Below, in pieces: positions 11,215-22,885 of a stretch of DNA of 64,000 nt. The stretch spans positions 7,059,232 through 7,123,231 of the forward strand of contig CM070599.1 in the NCBI GenBank assembly GCA_036346395.1, read 5' to 3'. The stretch is from Hsuehochloa calcarea. Taxonomy: Eukaryota > Streptophyta > Magnoliopsida > Poales > Poaceae. How positions within the stretch are numbered: position 1 is the stretch's first letter; every line of letters starts with the position of its first letter. The position numbers were made by a program, and so were the translations under genes. The notes beneath the pieces are model-generated. The model did no database searches. It saw only the letters and a list, made by a program, of their open reading frames with translations, and had not been told where the DNA came from.

Positions 11215-13121
11215 TGTGGATATCGTGAGGATATGTGCACGATCTCAGGATGATGAGTCAATTGGCAATGGCTTTGTTGGTTTGCATAATCTCGCGTTTT
11301 CGGGGTTTGCTTCAGTCTGTCAGACCACAGGCGGTCTGACCGGCGATGTTGGGTGGTCAGACCGCCCGTGGAGAGGTCCGACCGGCGCTGGTGGCCGGTC
11401 CGACCGGTATTGCCTAAAGGTGGCTTTTGGAGTTGATCCAAAAATAGGATGTGTAGGCAAGTGAGGGGAGTCTCCTGGATGTGGTCGCATCATTTTTGGA
11501 GCTCCCAGTCAAAAGTTCTATTGAGTTGAAAATTCCAGAAGGTTTCGGATTTTCACGATGGATTTTTGGCTAAGTCTTTTCGGGCGGTCCGACCGCCGTT
11601 GTGGAATCGGTCGGACCGGCCTGAAATCGGTCGGACCGGTGATGTGGGGCGGTCAGACCGCCGATCACTTGAAGGTGAGCCTTCTTGTCATTGATGTGTT
11701 TTGAATGTGGTTATTGTAGGGATGTCAATGCTTCATTGTTGCATATTTTATTGCGGAACTAACGTGGGTCAAGTTGTGAAGAACTTGTTCCCGGAAATGA
11801 TTTATTTGTCTATTGCTGTGCAGGTGGCTTGCAGGTCAACGACGTCAACGGTGAGGTGGATCGGGACTACGCTTGGAGAGCTGAGGTCCAGAACGATCAT
11901 GGATGCCGGGTGAGGTCGTGTGACTCAAGCATGGTGCAGAATGGGCAAGATGGATCGAATGGGTAGTTCGTTGCAGCTGGTTGGATCAGGCGGTGCGGAA
12001 GTCAGTGCAAGCCTCTAGGAGTTTCCGATGGGATTCGGACAGGAGAGACTTGGCGACATGATGAGAGCCGCTGATCAACCTACATGTGGTGAAGCAGGCG
12101 ATTGCTTCAACAGATTGTTGTGTGTGTGGGTCCCATGTGTGAGTGGGTCCCAAAAGTGAAACCCTAGGCTTCTCCTATAAATAGAAAGGGGGGAGATGTA
12201 AGACCCCTTGAAGCATTTGGAGCCCTCTTTCTTTTTCTTGGGTTAGGAGAGGATAGGAGAGGTTAGGGTTTGGAGAGATTGTGTATGCTCCTTGTTGAGC
12301 TCTTGTCCTCCTTGTTGGAGTGGCTTTGTAAGCATCTTGTGAGATCAATCAATCTTGTGATGCTTACTTGAGAGATCATTTGTCTCCTCTTGTGTTCTTC
12401 TCTCTTTTGGATGATTTTGGTGCTTCCTTGATTCAAGTGGTTAAGCTTGGTCTCTTGACCTATTTTCTCTTGCTTTGATGTGTGGGAATACTCCTAGAAT
12501 CATCTAGACCATCAACCCCCACAAGCAAGTCTTGAATCAAAGATTTTCATATTTCTAGGGTTTGTGCACTTCTTTGGTAAAACCTTGAGGGATCGATTCT
12601 GCGAAGTGGATCTGAAGGATCGTCGCTAGAAATAGGTCTCTAATATCCTTAGGGAGGTGTGCTCAAAATTTGGTCAAGTTTCATTGGTTGAATCAAAAGT
12701 TGGATCAAATTTCGTGTTGGATTTGGGCTTGGCATTTCAGTACTGGACTAAATCGGTCTGACCGGTTTTACAACGACGGTCCGACTGCCCGCTTTTCAGA
12801 CCGCCCAGTAGTGGCGGGTCGAACCGATATCCAACGGTCCGACCGCCAGCTAGTAGCCGGTCCGACCGCTCGTTAACCGTCGGTCCAACCGCTACTCACA
12901 CCCGCCCGACCGCCAAGGCCTGCACCGACCAAGGTGATCATTTCCCACTTTTGTGTCGTGTGGTTGAGGGGTTATCGAATTCGACAAGGCTTCCTCTCAA
13001 ACGCCATCGATCTTCTTAGCTTTCATAGCTAAAGGAGTAAAGTTCGTGTTGAATTTGATTAAGGCGGAGAAATTTGAGAAAGCGCCTATTCACCCCCCCT
13101 AGTCGCCTTTACGGTCCTACA
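11215..13121 (+). repeat. 3' LTR of the gag-only Copia element
   Basis: 1,907 bp, TGTGGATATCG to TCCTACA. TATA box at 12,176-12,184. Perfect GGTCNGACC palindromes at 11,320-11,410, 11,583-11,662 and 12,755-12,915 are better preserved than in the 5' LTR. Confidence 0.92.
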
Positions 13122-14950
13122 TTTTCAAATTGAAATAAGTTTAGAGCTTAATTACTCTTGGCTAAACCTACAACATTCATCTTTGATTTTGGTGTGTAAC
13201 TGCTCCAATTAGTTCTGGGAATTCACATCTATATTTGTTCTTTTCATATTTGAATGTTGTTTGTTAGATAGCTGTCCAAAAACTAATTGAATCCAGAATA
13301 TTTCTAACTACTGCCTTGACCAAGTCATTAGTCCAAAGATGAATCTGAACATCTTTAGCACTATTCAATTACCTACAACAGCAAAGGACTTCTGAATTTG
13401 AGATGTTAGCTATATAATTGTCAATTAGGTTGAGCAATTCCATGAATCATCCAAAGGATTTATAAGCATTTGAAGTAGGGCTCCTACGCAACAGAGAAAC
13501 GAACTCAACTGAAGAAACAGAAATGCAGAACAGGGCAAAGCTCAGCGGCTAGGGTGTGCCATCGTCGCCGGCTATGGAGTGGTGTGGAGGCAACGACAAC
13601 CGCAAAAAACAGGCTGCCCTAGGGCTACTGAAGCTAGGGGTGGCGGTGGTGTAGCTCAGGATGCACTATGGCAGCGCAACGATGGTGAGCGGCGGTCGGC
13701 CGTGGAGGTGGAAAAGGACGCCGGTGCTGGAGAAGAATGGGGAGAAAAATAGCGCGCATGGGCATCAGCGGGTTACCTGGAGCACGCAGGGGTGGTCAGC
13801 AAAGGTGGAGGGTGGCCGGAGTGGTCCGGTGATGAAAGCTTGTGGCGGTGTGGGTGGTCCTCGACGTCGGCGATCTGGATGAGATGGGAGCACAAATTAT
13901 TGCTAGGAGAAGGTAGCGTGAAGCTAGGCGATGCTCAGGGAGGGAGGAATCGGCGGAAGGATCGCCGGAGAATACGCGGCGACGAAAACAACGATGGCGG
14001 CAGGACTTGGAGAAGAACTCGATTTCGTGGCACTTCGGTGGTGTTTTCTCCAAATTGGCGGAGGAGTATTTCTCCATGGGGTGGAAGACATGCCATGACG
14101 TAGTTGGGGGTGGCCGGGGCTTGCCGGAGTGACTGGAACGGCATTGAGGGGGGTGCGGCCATGGCCGAGCGGCTCTTGGAGCTTTGCCCAAATGGAGCTC
14201 GGGGAGAGGAAGGAACAGCTGGGGAATGAGGGAGATGAGGCAGCACTGGCGCAAGGGGAGGGCATGTCGCCATCGCGCTGGCGAGGCCGAAGGAGCTGCG
14301 TGGCACACATGCTTCGTTCGGCCGAGGGCGAGTAGTTGCGTGGCCTGGTGAGAGGAGCAGTGAAGAAGAAGGGGTCGGGTCGGGTGGGACCCGCCAGTCA
14401 GTGGTAGATGGCGAAAGTGGCGCAGTGTGATCGGGTCAATACTGTTTGGGCCCGGTCAGAATTGAGGGTGAGTCGAACTAGTTAAACAGTGATTTGACTA
14501 ATTTAATTTCTAAATCTCTCTACTTTCACTAGGTTAAATAAAATAGCAAATAAATTTAGAAAAATATAAAAATTTTCAGAGATGTTACTGGGACAACCTA
14601 GAACACGTAAATTTTTTTCCAACATCACTATTCATGTTTTAATTACTTGTTTTTCAATCATTTATTACAGGTCTTTTAGAATTGGTAATTGAATTTTCTC
14701 AGGGTTGATTTCAGGTCTAAAAATTTGAGAACATTAATATTTATTCATGATAAATATTTAAATAAATTATTTCCTAGAGAATTTAGTAAGTATTTTATTG
14801 TTGTTTTTATTTGGAGCCTTGATTGGAGTTATGTGTTTAACTTTTATTTGAAAATTTACAAATACAATAATTTGTGCAAATGCTTCAGAAATCAAATGCA
14901 TACCCGTGAGATGTATAATAATTTAGTTTAATAAAAATGGGGCTATAACA
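13122..14950 (-). mobile_element. R1, proximal half, with LTR start TGTTATAGCCCC at 14,950
   Basis: Continuation of R1 beyond the Copia insertion. Read on the minus strand it starts at 14,950 with TGTTATAGCCCC, then an AT-rich stretch (about 14,440-14,940), a GC-rich leader-like kilobase (13,490-14,420), then AT-rich DNA. R2, R3 and R4 show the same order of compositions. Long open frames on both strands in the GC-rich part (for example 13,796-14,308 minus) resemble no family known to me and are probably chance frames of high-GC DNA. Confidence 0.62.
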
Positions 14951-15048
14951 AATTTTTTTGATAACGATGCCAATTATTTATTACCAAATGTAAGACTAAA
15001 CTACGTTGTCTCTACACTGTCAATAAATCTCGTCCTATAATAGACGAT

Positions 15049-15645
15049 CACTACTACAGAGAGGGTCATCACAGATGGCTCCAAACCATCATCACATATG
15101 GTTTTTGAACCATCTAAATCTATGTGTCCATGATAATAGGCGGTTATTACTAACGGTTTATGAGATGTTTGTGAAAAGTCATATCATAGATGGTTTTTGG
15201 TGGAAACCATATTTGATAGTAGGCCTTCACAGACGGTTTAAAAAAAACCGTCTGTGATGTCCCACATCATAGACGGTTTTTGGTAGAAACCGTCTATGAA
15301 AGCCTACTATCACAGACAGTTTCCTATAAAAACCGTATGTGATATATGTGATATCACAAATGGTTTTGTGTGGAAACCGTCTGTAAAGGTCTACTATCAT
15401 AAATGGTTTATACCAAAAATTGTCCGTGATAGTAGGCCTTCACAAACGATTTTTGATAGTAGATGTTTGTCATATTCGACATATCACATACAGTTGTTGG
15501 TGGTAACCGTCTGTGATCGGATACATATCACAGACGGGTGTTAGCAGTCGCTTGTGATTGTATATATATCACAGATGGTTGTTAGTAGTAGCCATCTGTG
15601 AATATCATTCACAGACGGTTTATTTTACAAAATTGTCTCTGATAG
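15049..15645. repeat. CACTA left terminus and subterminal array
   Basis: Starts CACTACTACAGAGAGGGTC at 15,049. About a dozen variants of TCACAGACGGTT and its complement follow, often as inverted pairs with a short spacer. The array ends at the phrase TTTTTCGGCTAGCCTCAG (about 15,677), which recurs at about 19,504 and, more diverged, at about 36,050, marking the same structural boundary in each array. Confidence 0.85.
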
Positions 15646-16086
15646 TTCATTCTATACCTAAATATATTTTGATTTTTCGGCTAGCCTCAGGTAATGCTAG
15701 CAATGTCCTCTGAAAACAAGCAAGAATAAAATAGATATGTCGCAATTGATTTGATATAGAACAACTCAAAGTGATTTACAAACTCAATATCAAATACAAA
15801 GTCACTTTAATGATCTAATTGCAAAGTGATTTGATTACAACTCAAAGTAAATTACAATAAATCAGAGTCATCGGGGTGAAACTCTCCACTCTCTTTAATG
15901 ATCTCCCCAGTTACGAAGGTGGCGAGCCATCCTCGAACTTCCATGAGTAAGTCCATATCGAAGGTACTTTATGGTATTTTCATGCCCTGTTGCTAGCAAG
16001 AGTAAAGTAGTAAGCATATATATATATATATATATATTCATAATTACGAAACAATTATTAAGAGATTGACTTCTGGATCCTTTGGC
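15646..16086. other. Non-coding DNA inside the CACTA block, with a (TA)n tract
   Basis: 3'-side region of the second ORF. A TA dinucleotide run of about 22 bases occupies roughly 16,016-16,037. No domain recognised. Confidence 0.5.
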
Positions 16087-18756
16087 TTAGCACTCGTGAT
16101 TTCCAGCATATGATGACAAACATAGGATGCATATATGTTGCCTTGACATAGTTGTTGGTGGCACTGCAAAAATAGAAGTGTGATATAGTATATAGGTATA
16201 GTCAGTTGTTGGTGGCACTACCATTCTTGTGTCGCAGTTTGGCACTTGGTTCATTGTGTGTCCCTCCCTCGGCAACGTATGTGCTAAACGACCTATGTGA
16301 TTCCAAAAAGTTATCCGCAGATATTTCAAATGAACAAAGACTACAATGGAGTTACGTATGGAGGAAATGAGCTTACCTGTCAAGTACTTTTTGCACAAGG
16401 GTGAAGTCGTCCTTGTCGTTATGAATATGCACTCCCTTCGTTATGTACTTCTCGACATAGTTTGTGTCTTCGCGGATGCATTGCTCTGAGATCAAATGTG
16501 GTTCGAGGAAACCCACCGGTTGTCGTCATCGCCAGCATTGTTGCATCATATATCTATACCTAAGCAATGAGTTATGACATTTATCGGTATTACGTGAATG
16601 TAGAACTTGATTGTACATACTTACAGTGTCCAGCATCGTAGAAGTGAGGTGTCGAGGTTGAATAGATCAAATAAGTCATCAAAGAACACAACGAAGTAGC
16701 CCAGCTTGTGGTGGAAATGGTTCTCATTGTAGCTGACAGTGAATCCGGTAGGCCGATCTTCCCTCACCTCATCAATCTACCGCATATACCAGTCATGCAA
16801 AGTCTGGTAAGCCAAACCAATGTTGTGTAATGTTGTGTTGGAGACCAATGGCATTTCGAGGGAGAACGTCCTAGGCATGTGAGGCGTCTTAATCTTCTTC
16901 GATTTGGTCTTAGCGCCTCGCGTGCTAGTTGTCTTCCTGGAAGACAACCCGATAACCTTTTCTTGTTTCTTCAGCGCCATCTCCACGGGCTCTAGCTCCA
17001 CGGAGGCCTTCTGAAGTGGCACTGTAGGGTCCACGACGATGTCCCTCTTGGGCCACTGGGCAAAAGTGTGCACAACATACCCTGGTGTTATGGTATCTTC
17101 GTTCAGGCACTTCTGCAGTGGGATGGATATCAAACTATCATGTACCATATCCACCTGGATCTTAACGTAACCCTACGCCAGTTGGGTACCGTGCACCACT
17201 ATCTCTTCATGGCATGGAAACACCATCACCGCCCAGTCTTGGAGCCTGCAGGGCGTGGGCACCCACAAAATGATACAGAATTAGCTAAGGCGTCCTACAG
17301 GTCTATCTTTGGAGCATCCCATAGATGTACATTACCTGGATGAGGTTGATAGGTAATTGGGCATCGCCAAGTTCAGGAAGTGCAGGCGTGGACACGGCGC
17401 TACTCCGATGTTGAAGGTGACTGGCTACCAAAATCACAGGGGCGTTTGCAACCGGTTGAGGATTTGATTCATTTGTTCCTACAATGCTGTTATCTGTGCT
17501 TAAAATTGTGTAGTAATCTATTCGTTAAACTCCGCTTCCCACTGTTCTTCACACTCGGCCTCGGATCTCTTTCGACTCCTATACACCTCGGAGTCGTGTG
17601 GGAACCCATGCTTCCAAGGCACGTAAACCCCAAGGCCCCGAGTATGACCAGGGTGCTCCTTATATCCCAGGGTCGTTGATAGTATATCCTTCTCCCTGAC
17701 TTGTTCGAAGGAGCCTTGGGATGATTCGGTACTCAATGTTTGCTGCAAGAGGCCATCATGTTATATTAGACCCTACGAAGTTATGGGCTTATTAAAAACA
17801 AGGCAGTTTGACATATCATACCATGCGTTGGCACACTCCCTCGTCTACCGGGTATGTGAAAGAGATGGCAACGACGATGTGATTTTGGCCCTCGCTCTTA
17901 ACCAGTTTTGGGCATGCTCGTCTGTGATATCGGCAAATGGAGGGGAGACCACCGACTGGATTGCCAGATCATCCTCACGCATCCATTCCAGGATTTTACC
18001 CGCGTACCCAGTGGTGCCGAGTCTGTGGGGTGAATGTTTTGTGCCTGGACAGCCTTGTGGGCGGCACTTTGCTACTAAAATTCATCTGTTGTCTTCATCT
18101 GCACAAAGGCATCCCATGTATCCGACGACATGAAACTATACTTCGCGTAGGGTGTCTAATCCTTTTTCACGTACTCCGTGACAAGCTTGCTCTTCAAGGT
18201 CTTCCAAGCGTGTGCCATCGTGAGGAATGCATGTCGTCGCACAAGTTCAGAGAATTCTGGTGGGATCTCGAACGTCGTTGTAATTTTAGTCCACAGTGCG
18301 CTTTCTCTTCATCCGTCACATCCTTCTATTTATGTGTGGTGATGGGGACTCGTTCCCTTGCAAGTATACCGCAAGTGGTCTGAAATGCTGCTGTTGCTTT
18401 CTAGGGAGGCAAAGGGACGCCAGAGGGACTGACGGCTGTGATGGACATTCGGCCCATATGCATTTTTGATATTCCTCTAGCAAGTCGCTTTGGTACCACT
18501 TTCCTCGGATATCCTAACACATTCAACGACGTTGATGACGGCGGGGAAGACGGTGCGGAAGTCATCTCGTTTACTTGCTATCTCGCAAGATTAACAAAGC
18601 AATATCTCACAGTGCTAGCTAGAGTAAATCAAAACAGCATAATTTAAAACTTCTTCTAGCACAATCCAAAGCGGTGATCATACCTTGATGGGAGACGTGG
18701 ACGAAGAGGTAGTCGAGGTCAATGGAGCGAGGCGTCGTCGAGGTCAGGGGTGGCAT
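16087..18756 (-). pseudogene. CACTA second ORF (Transposase_24-like accessory protein), broken
   Basis: This is the accessory gene that in CACTA elements lies downstream of TNP2 and is thought to bind the subterminal repeats. A probable first coding exon (ATG 18,756, donor GTATGA after 18,684) encodes MPPLTSTTPRSID. Translations of 18,350-18,570 contain LARGISKMHMGRM and FQTTCGILARERVPI. Those of 18,130-18,290 contain TTTFEIPPEF and TMAHAWKTLKSKLVTEYVK, in line with a Transposase_24-like domain. At 16,777-17,154 an open frame runs through VKIQVDMVHDS and FAQWPKRDIVVDPT, which I relate to the DUF8039-type domain of these proteins. Frames shift between pieces and stops intervene. The C-terminal part (to about 16,087) is not recognised. 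Confidence 0.6.
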
Positions 18757-18930
18757 CGTCGAGGTTGTAGAGGGATGACGCCGGCGAGAGGAGGAGGTCG
18801 GGAGTCGCAGAGAGATGATGCCGGCGCGGGGAGGAGGTCGATCGGAGGTTGCAGAGTAGCTCTGAGGAGTAATGACGCAAACCTGGAGAGTAGATCTGAG
18901 GAGTAAGGATGCAAACCCTAGCGGGACCCC

Positions 18931-18941
18931 CTATTTATAAA
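18931..18941 (-). promoter_or_regulatory. TATA box for the CACTA second ORF
   Basis: On the minus strand TTTATAAATAG lies about 175 bases before the proposed ATG at 18,756. It sits between the repeat array (18,945-19,480) and a GC-rich, pyrimidine-containing leader ending in a good splice donor. This supports a separate promoter for the second gene. Inferred from sequence. Confidence 0.6.
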
Positions 18942-18944
18942 TGT

Positions 18945-19480
18945 ATATCACAAACGGTTCTCTAAAAGAACCGTCTGTGATAAGCGATCATATCACATAC
19001 GGTTCTTAAATATAACCATTTGTGATATGCTTGTTATCACAGACGGTCCTGGAATAGAACCATCTGTGATATGCTTTATGACCAGGGAGTGAGTGGTCAT
19101 AGTCGTAGGGGTGAGTGGTCGTAGTAAAGGTGGGTGGTCGTAGTAAAGCCTAGTACGAAGCATATCATAGACGGTTTTATAATAGAACTGTTTGTGATAA
19201 GCTAGGCAAGCTACGACCACTACCTGGTGCTAAGCATATCACGTATGTTCTATTCGGGACCGCTCATGATAAGTGAGCATATCCTGCATTTGCTATGTTT
19301 AAGAACTGTGTGATATATTACGCATAGCTTCTACTACGGAACCGTCTATGATGCTCAGCGAAGTAATTTTTGGACGCGTGCGTGGCAGGCAAAATTTTTT
19401 GGCACCTTAATTAGGAATCAGTGTGCTACAAATATCACAGACGGTGTGTTACACTAAACCGCCTATGATAGTTACTTCTA
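18945..19480. repeat. CACTA motif array between the second ORF and TNP2
   Basis: Ten or so diverged copies of TCACAGACGGTT or its complement, partly as inverted pairs (for example 18,949-18,980 and 19,036-19,072). The array carries no CACTA terminus on either side. It ends at TTTTTCGACTAGCCTCAG near 19,510, the same boundary phrase as at the left array. Confidence 0.8.
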
Positions 19481-19759
19481 TATTCTAAAAAATACTATTC
19501 TATTTTTCGACTAGCCTCAGAAAATGCTAGCCATAACCTCTGAAAACAAGAAAACAGATACAATCATAGATGGGATATTTTCTTAATTAGTGAATCAATT
19601 ACAATGGAATAATTCCCTAATTACATGCGCCGAGTTTCTTAATTACAATGGAATAATTTTCCAAATAAGTGTTCATTACACTTGGCTATTTTGTTTTAAA
19701 AAATAGCCCTTCACGATGATCAAAGCGCATATAGCTAGCTTCCTCACTCAGTTCTTCTT

Positions 19760-21169
19760 CTAGCCTGATGTCATGTCCGGAAGGAGGCAACTCGTCAAAT
19801 TGATTGTACTCTTCCTCGTCCACGACATTCTCAACTCCAACAATCCTTCTTTTTCATGAAGAACTACATGACTGTTATTATTTGCCGGGTCCTTTACATA
19901 AAAAACTTGAACAACTGGCTTAGGGAGTACGAATGGTTCGTCCTTGTATCCGACATAGTACAGGTCAATAGTAGTGATACCGTACTTGTGGATGTTTGAC
20001 CCAATGGCACCGAAATAGGGAGATCTTGAAAAGTACATAGTCATGCTCCCAAATCTCCTCTACGAAGCCATAGTAGGAGCTCAACCCAGCGGTATTGCAC
20101 TGCTCATGAAATGCATCTATGGGGACACAGTCGGGAGTGATTACTTTCCTTTTGATGGTCCCGATACCCTCCAACGTCCCCTCGTGATGAGATAGAGGCA
20201 CATCTATCGGTTCCACCTAAGCCATGTAATCGACGCAGAACTCAATGACCTCTTCGGTTGCATAACCTTCGATGATGCTGCCCTCGGGCCGAGATCGATT
20301 CCGTACATAGGACTTGAGAATTCCCATGTACCTGTCGAACGAGTACATATAACGTAGGAACACAGGACCGCATATCTTTGTCTCTTTCACAAGGTGAACA
20401 ATGAGATGGACCATGATATCAAAAAATAACAGAAGGAAATATATCCCATGATGACATAGAGTCGTCACCACCTCGACCTGCAGAGCATCTAGTCCTTCGG
20501 GATTGATGATCTTCTGAGCAATTGAGTTAAAGAAATAACACAGCCTCATGATTGCCACTCGGACCTTGTTTCGCAAAATACTTCTAATTGCAACAGGAAA
20601 CACTTGTGTCACCAGCACATGACAATCATGAGACTTCATACCAATTAATTTCAAATTTTTCATAGAAACAAGTATCTTCATACTGGCGTAGTTATTGGAC
20701 GGAACTTTCACATCATGTAAGCTCTGGTACAATTCATTTCTCTCGGTCTTGGACAGAGTGTAAAAAGCTGGGGGATGGTACGTTCATCTTTTATCGGTCT
20801 CTTTCGGTGCTAACTTGGTCCTTATGTTCATATCAACCAAGTCATGTCATGCGTTGACACCATCCTTTGTTTTGTCATGAATGTTCAGTAAGAGACCAAT
20901 CAAGCTATCACGTAAATTCTTCTCCACGTGCATGACGTCGATGTAGTGGCAAACTTCTAAGTATTCCCAATAAGGAAAGTCCCAAAAAATTGACCGCTTC
21001 TTCCAGATGTTCTTCTGACTGGTCCTCAATTTATATCTCTTTCCAAGTACAACATTGATATCCTTAACCATATCATAGACCACTTTCCCTTTAAAAGCCC
21101 TTGGAGGTGAACTGTCCTCCTTATTTCTGTCGAATTGTTTCTTCATCTTGCGGTATGGGTGATACCTGG
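19760..21169 (-). pseudogene. CACTA TNP2 transposase, C-terminal piece
   Basis: This is the catalytic and C-terminal part of TNP2. At 20,847-21,165 the family block with YHPYRKMKKQF, then IFWDFPYWEYLEVCHYIDVMHVEKN, is read in one frame. At 20,217-20,732 is the DUF4218-like region (LKLIGMKSHDCHVL, then IMVHLIVHLVKETKICGPVF and YMYSFDRYMGIL). At 19,760-20,216 is the DUF4216-like region (YYGFVEEIWEHDYV, LFRCHW, then VVQVFYVKDPANNNSHVVL). Frame changes near 19,965-20,045 and 20,735-20,850 break it. Gypsy-1 interrupts it at 21,170 and the reading continues at 28,858. Confidence 0.85.
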
Positions 21170-22050
21170 TGATGAGGACATCACTTCTACTGATATGAAC
21201 AATCCTCTTACTACTACTTTGAATGATGTACAATGTCCATTTACTCGTGCACGTGCTCGTCAACTTATTTATCAGGTAAATTCGTTTCTAGGGCTGAGTG
21301 TATTATTTGAGAACTCTATGATGCCGCCTAACAGAGATGATTTTCTTGTACTTAGGAATCTAGGACTACGACCAGTTCAAAAAGGTCTACGACTAGTTCC
21401 ACAGGGTCTACGACCACTTCAAGAAGACCTACGACCAGTTTCAACAGTACTAGGCGAGCCAGTACTCGTTGGACACAATCTACGACCAGAGATAGCACGG
21501 ACTCCTCAAGACCACCCCAGGAACAGTCCTACGACCAGGTCTTAGACCAGAGATACGCGACCTGAATAGTGAATAAGGTGCTGCGTCACCGTTTTGGCCT
21601 AATAGGGTCTCGTAAGCGTGTTGAGGTCGGAGTCCAGGTTGTGCACGCCTCTTCCCACGGTCGCACAACCCTAGGTCGACCTTCTCACGTCCCCCTATAT
21701 ATATACAGTAGCCGTCATAGTTTAACGTGGGTTTTTCTTTGAGATTATTCTGCTTAGCAGTCTGCCTGCACGTTCGGTTGAGGAACCCCACATTGTGTGC
21801 TTCATCTATATTCGTAATACAATATCAGATTGCATCTTCTACTCTCTTGCTTGTGTTCTCGATTCACATGCAGGTGATAGCCTTCTTGGCGAGGTCAACA
21901 GCGTTTGGCACGGTTGATAACCATCGGAGCAGTGGTGTAGTGATTGCGAGGGATTTTATCTGTTCTGGTCGGAGCCTTCGAATCATCAATGTCGAGTTCT
22001 CTACATCGACTTATTAGCACCTTTCGAAAGATCGGGCCACCGTCACATCA
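21170..22050 (+). repeat. 5' LTR of Gypsy-1, with a 21-bp tandem repeat
   Basis: 881 bp. Inside it, CTACGACCAGTT-like units start at 21,366, 21,387, 21,408 and 21,429, a period of exactly 21 bases. In the frame continuous with pol they encode a heptapeptide repeat (LRPVQKG, LRLVPQG, LRPLQED). Confidence 0.92.
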
Positions 22051-22052
22051 GT

Positions 22053-22064
22053 TGGTATCAAAGC
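22053..22064 (+). other. Primer binding site of Gypsy-1 (tRNA-Met variant)
   Basis: TGGTATCAAAGC, two bases after the 5' LTR; it differs by one base from the common TGGTATCAGAGC. Confidence 0.85.
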
Positions 22065-22372
22065 AAAAGTTGCCCGTTAGGTAATCACAATTTTTCCCCC
22101 TGTTAGATTAGTTGTTTTCCATCGTCCTAAAGCTCCAGAAAATTGCCCCACAAAATATTTTTGTTTATCGTGTTCTTCCGCTGTCCTATCACCCATTGTG
22201 CCTTTGCAATTTCCGTTATTTGTTTCGCGTTGTTGAATTAGTGTCCTTTGTCTAAGTCGTGTGGCTGGTTTAGAGTCGTGTTCTTAGTCTCTAGTCAACA
22301 CCGTCACCCGTCGTGCCCATCTTGGTCGCGCCACCGCCTACTCGAACAACCCCCTTACGACCACCCCCTCGA

Positions 22373-22478
22373 GTTCGACCACCTCCTCATGTTCGACCAC
22401 CTACTCACGTTCGACCACCTAGTCGGATTCGACCACCTACTCGCGTTCGACCATCTACTCGTTTTCCACCCCTACCAC
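22373..22478 (+). repeat. 18-bp tandem repeat in the Gypsy-1 leader
   Basis: Units of the form GTTCGACCACCTACTCAC begin at 22,373, 22,391, 22,409, 22,427 and 22,445, with a weak sixth at 22,463. The period is exactly 18. A plus-strand frame through it repeats FDHLL-x, but the array lies upstream of gag and is more likely leader RNA. Confidence 0.85.
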
Positions 22479-22719
22479 TCTATTTATTTCTTGTTGCTCT
22501 CGGACACCCCCACGCACTCATCATATCGTGCCTGCCACACAAAGTCCGAGAAGAGTTTCCATAGCAGAACGTATCTAGCCAAAGTTCAGAGAGAGAGAGA
22601 GTATCTTTTAATTACCTGTATACCCCTGCTTTCTACAAAAAGTTTATGACCCATATATATCCATAGACCCAGAAGAGGGTTTTTAAACAGTTTTGAGTCA
22701 AGGTCACATTCGCAAAAAA

Positions 22720-22885
22720 ATGGAACCCTAGGTTGGGTTTCGGCAGTCAAAAAAAAAGAAAAAAAGGAAGGAACCCTAGGTTGGGTTTCGGCAATCAAAA
22801 AAAAAAGAGAAGGAGAAGAAGCAAATCGACCACCCCCCAGTGAAGAAGAATCAAATCGACCACCCCCTAGTTGGTCTACGACCAC
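22720..22885 (+). repeat. Short direct duplications in the Gypsy-1 leader
   Basis: GGAACCCTAGGTTGGGTTTCGG occurs twice (about 22,721 and 22,770), separated by an A-rich run, and AAATCGACCACCCCC occurs twice (about 22,825 and 22,852). Likely unit duplications of the leader. Confidence 0.7.

Larger units (their letters stand above)
5196..13121 (+). mobile_element. Complete non-autonomous Copia-type LTR retrotransposon (gag only)
   Basis: Two LTRs (5,196-7,086 and 11,215-13,121) begin TGTGGATATCG and end TCCTATA and TCCTACA. They are flanked by a perfect 5-bp target duplication TTTTC (5,191-5,195 and 13,122-13,126). A tRNA-Met primer binding site follows the 5' LTR and a purine tract AAGGGGGATA precedes the 3' LTR. 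The internal part is only 4.1 kb and holds a broken gag region with two zinc knuckles; I find no protease, integrase, reverse transcriptase or RNase H. The arrangement resembles SIRE/Maximus-like Copia elements with pol removed, so movement would need a partner element. It is inserted in R1. Confidence 0.93.

Noticed and set aside
13796..14308. Overlapping 103-170-codon frames on both strands
   Set aside because: They lie in a GC-rich LTR leader-like stretch, overlap in several frames, and show no domain or codon pattern of a real gene.
853..15048. One 14-kb insertion between two CACTA ends of a single element
   Set aside because: The ends at 852 and 15,049 both have their elements on the outer sides, so the DNA between is flank and not interior.
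16015..16037. TA repeat and nearby frames as a possible gene start
   Set aside because: Simple sequence inside the decayed CACTA second-ORF region; no initiation context or conserved protein follows.
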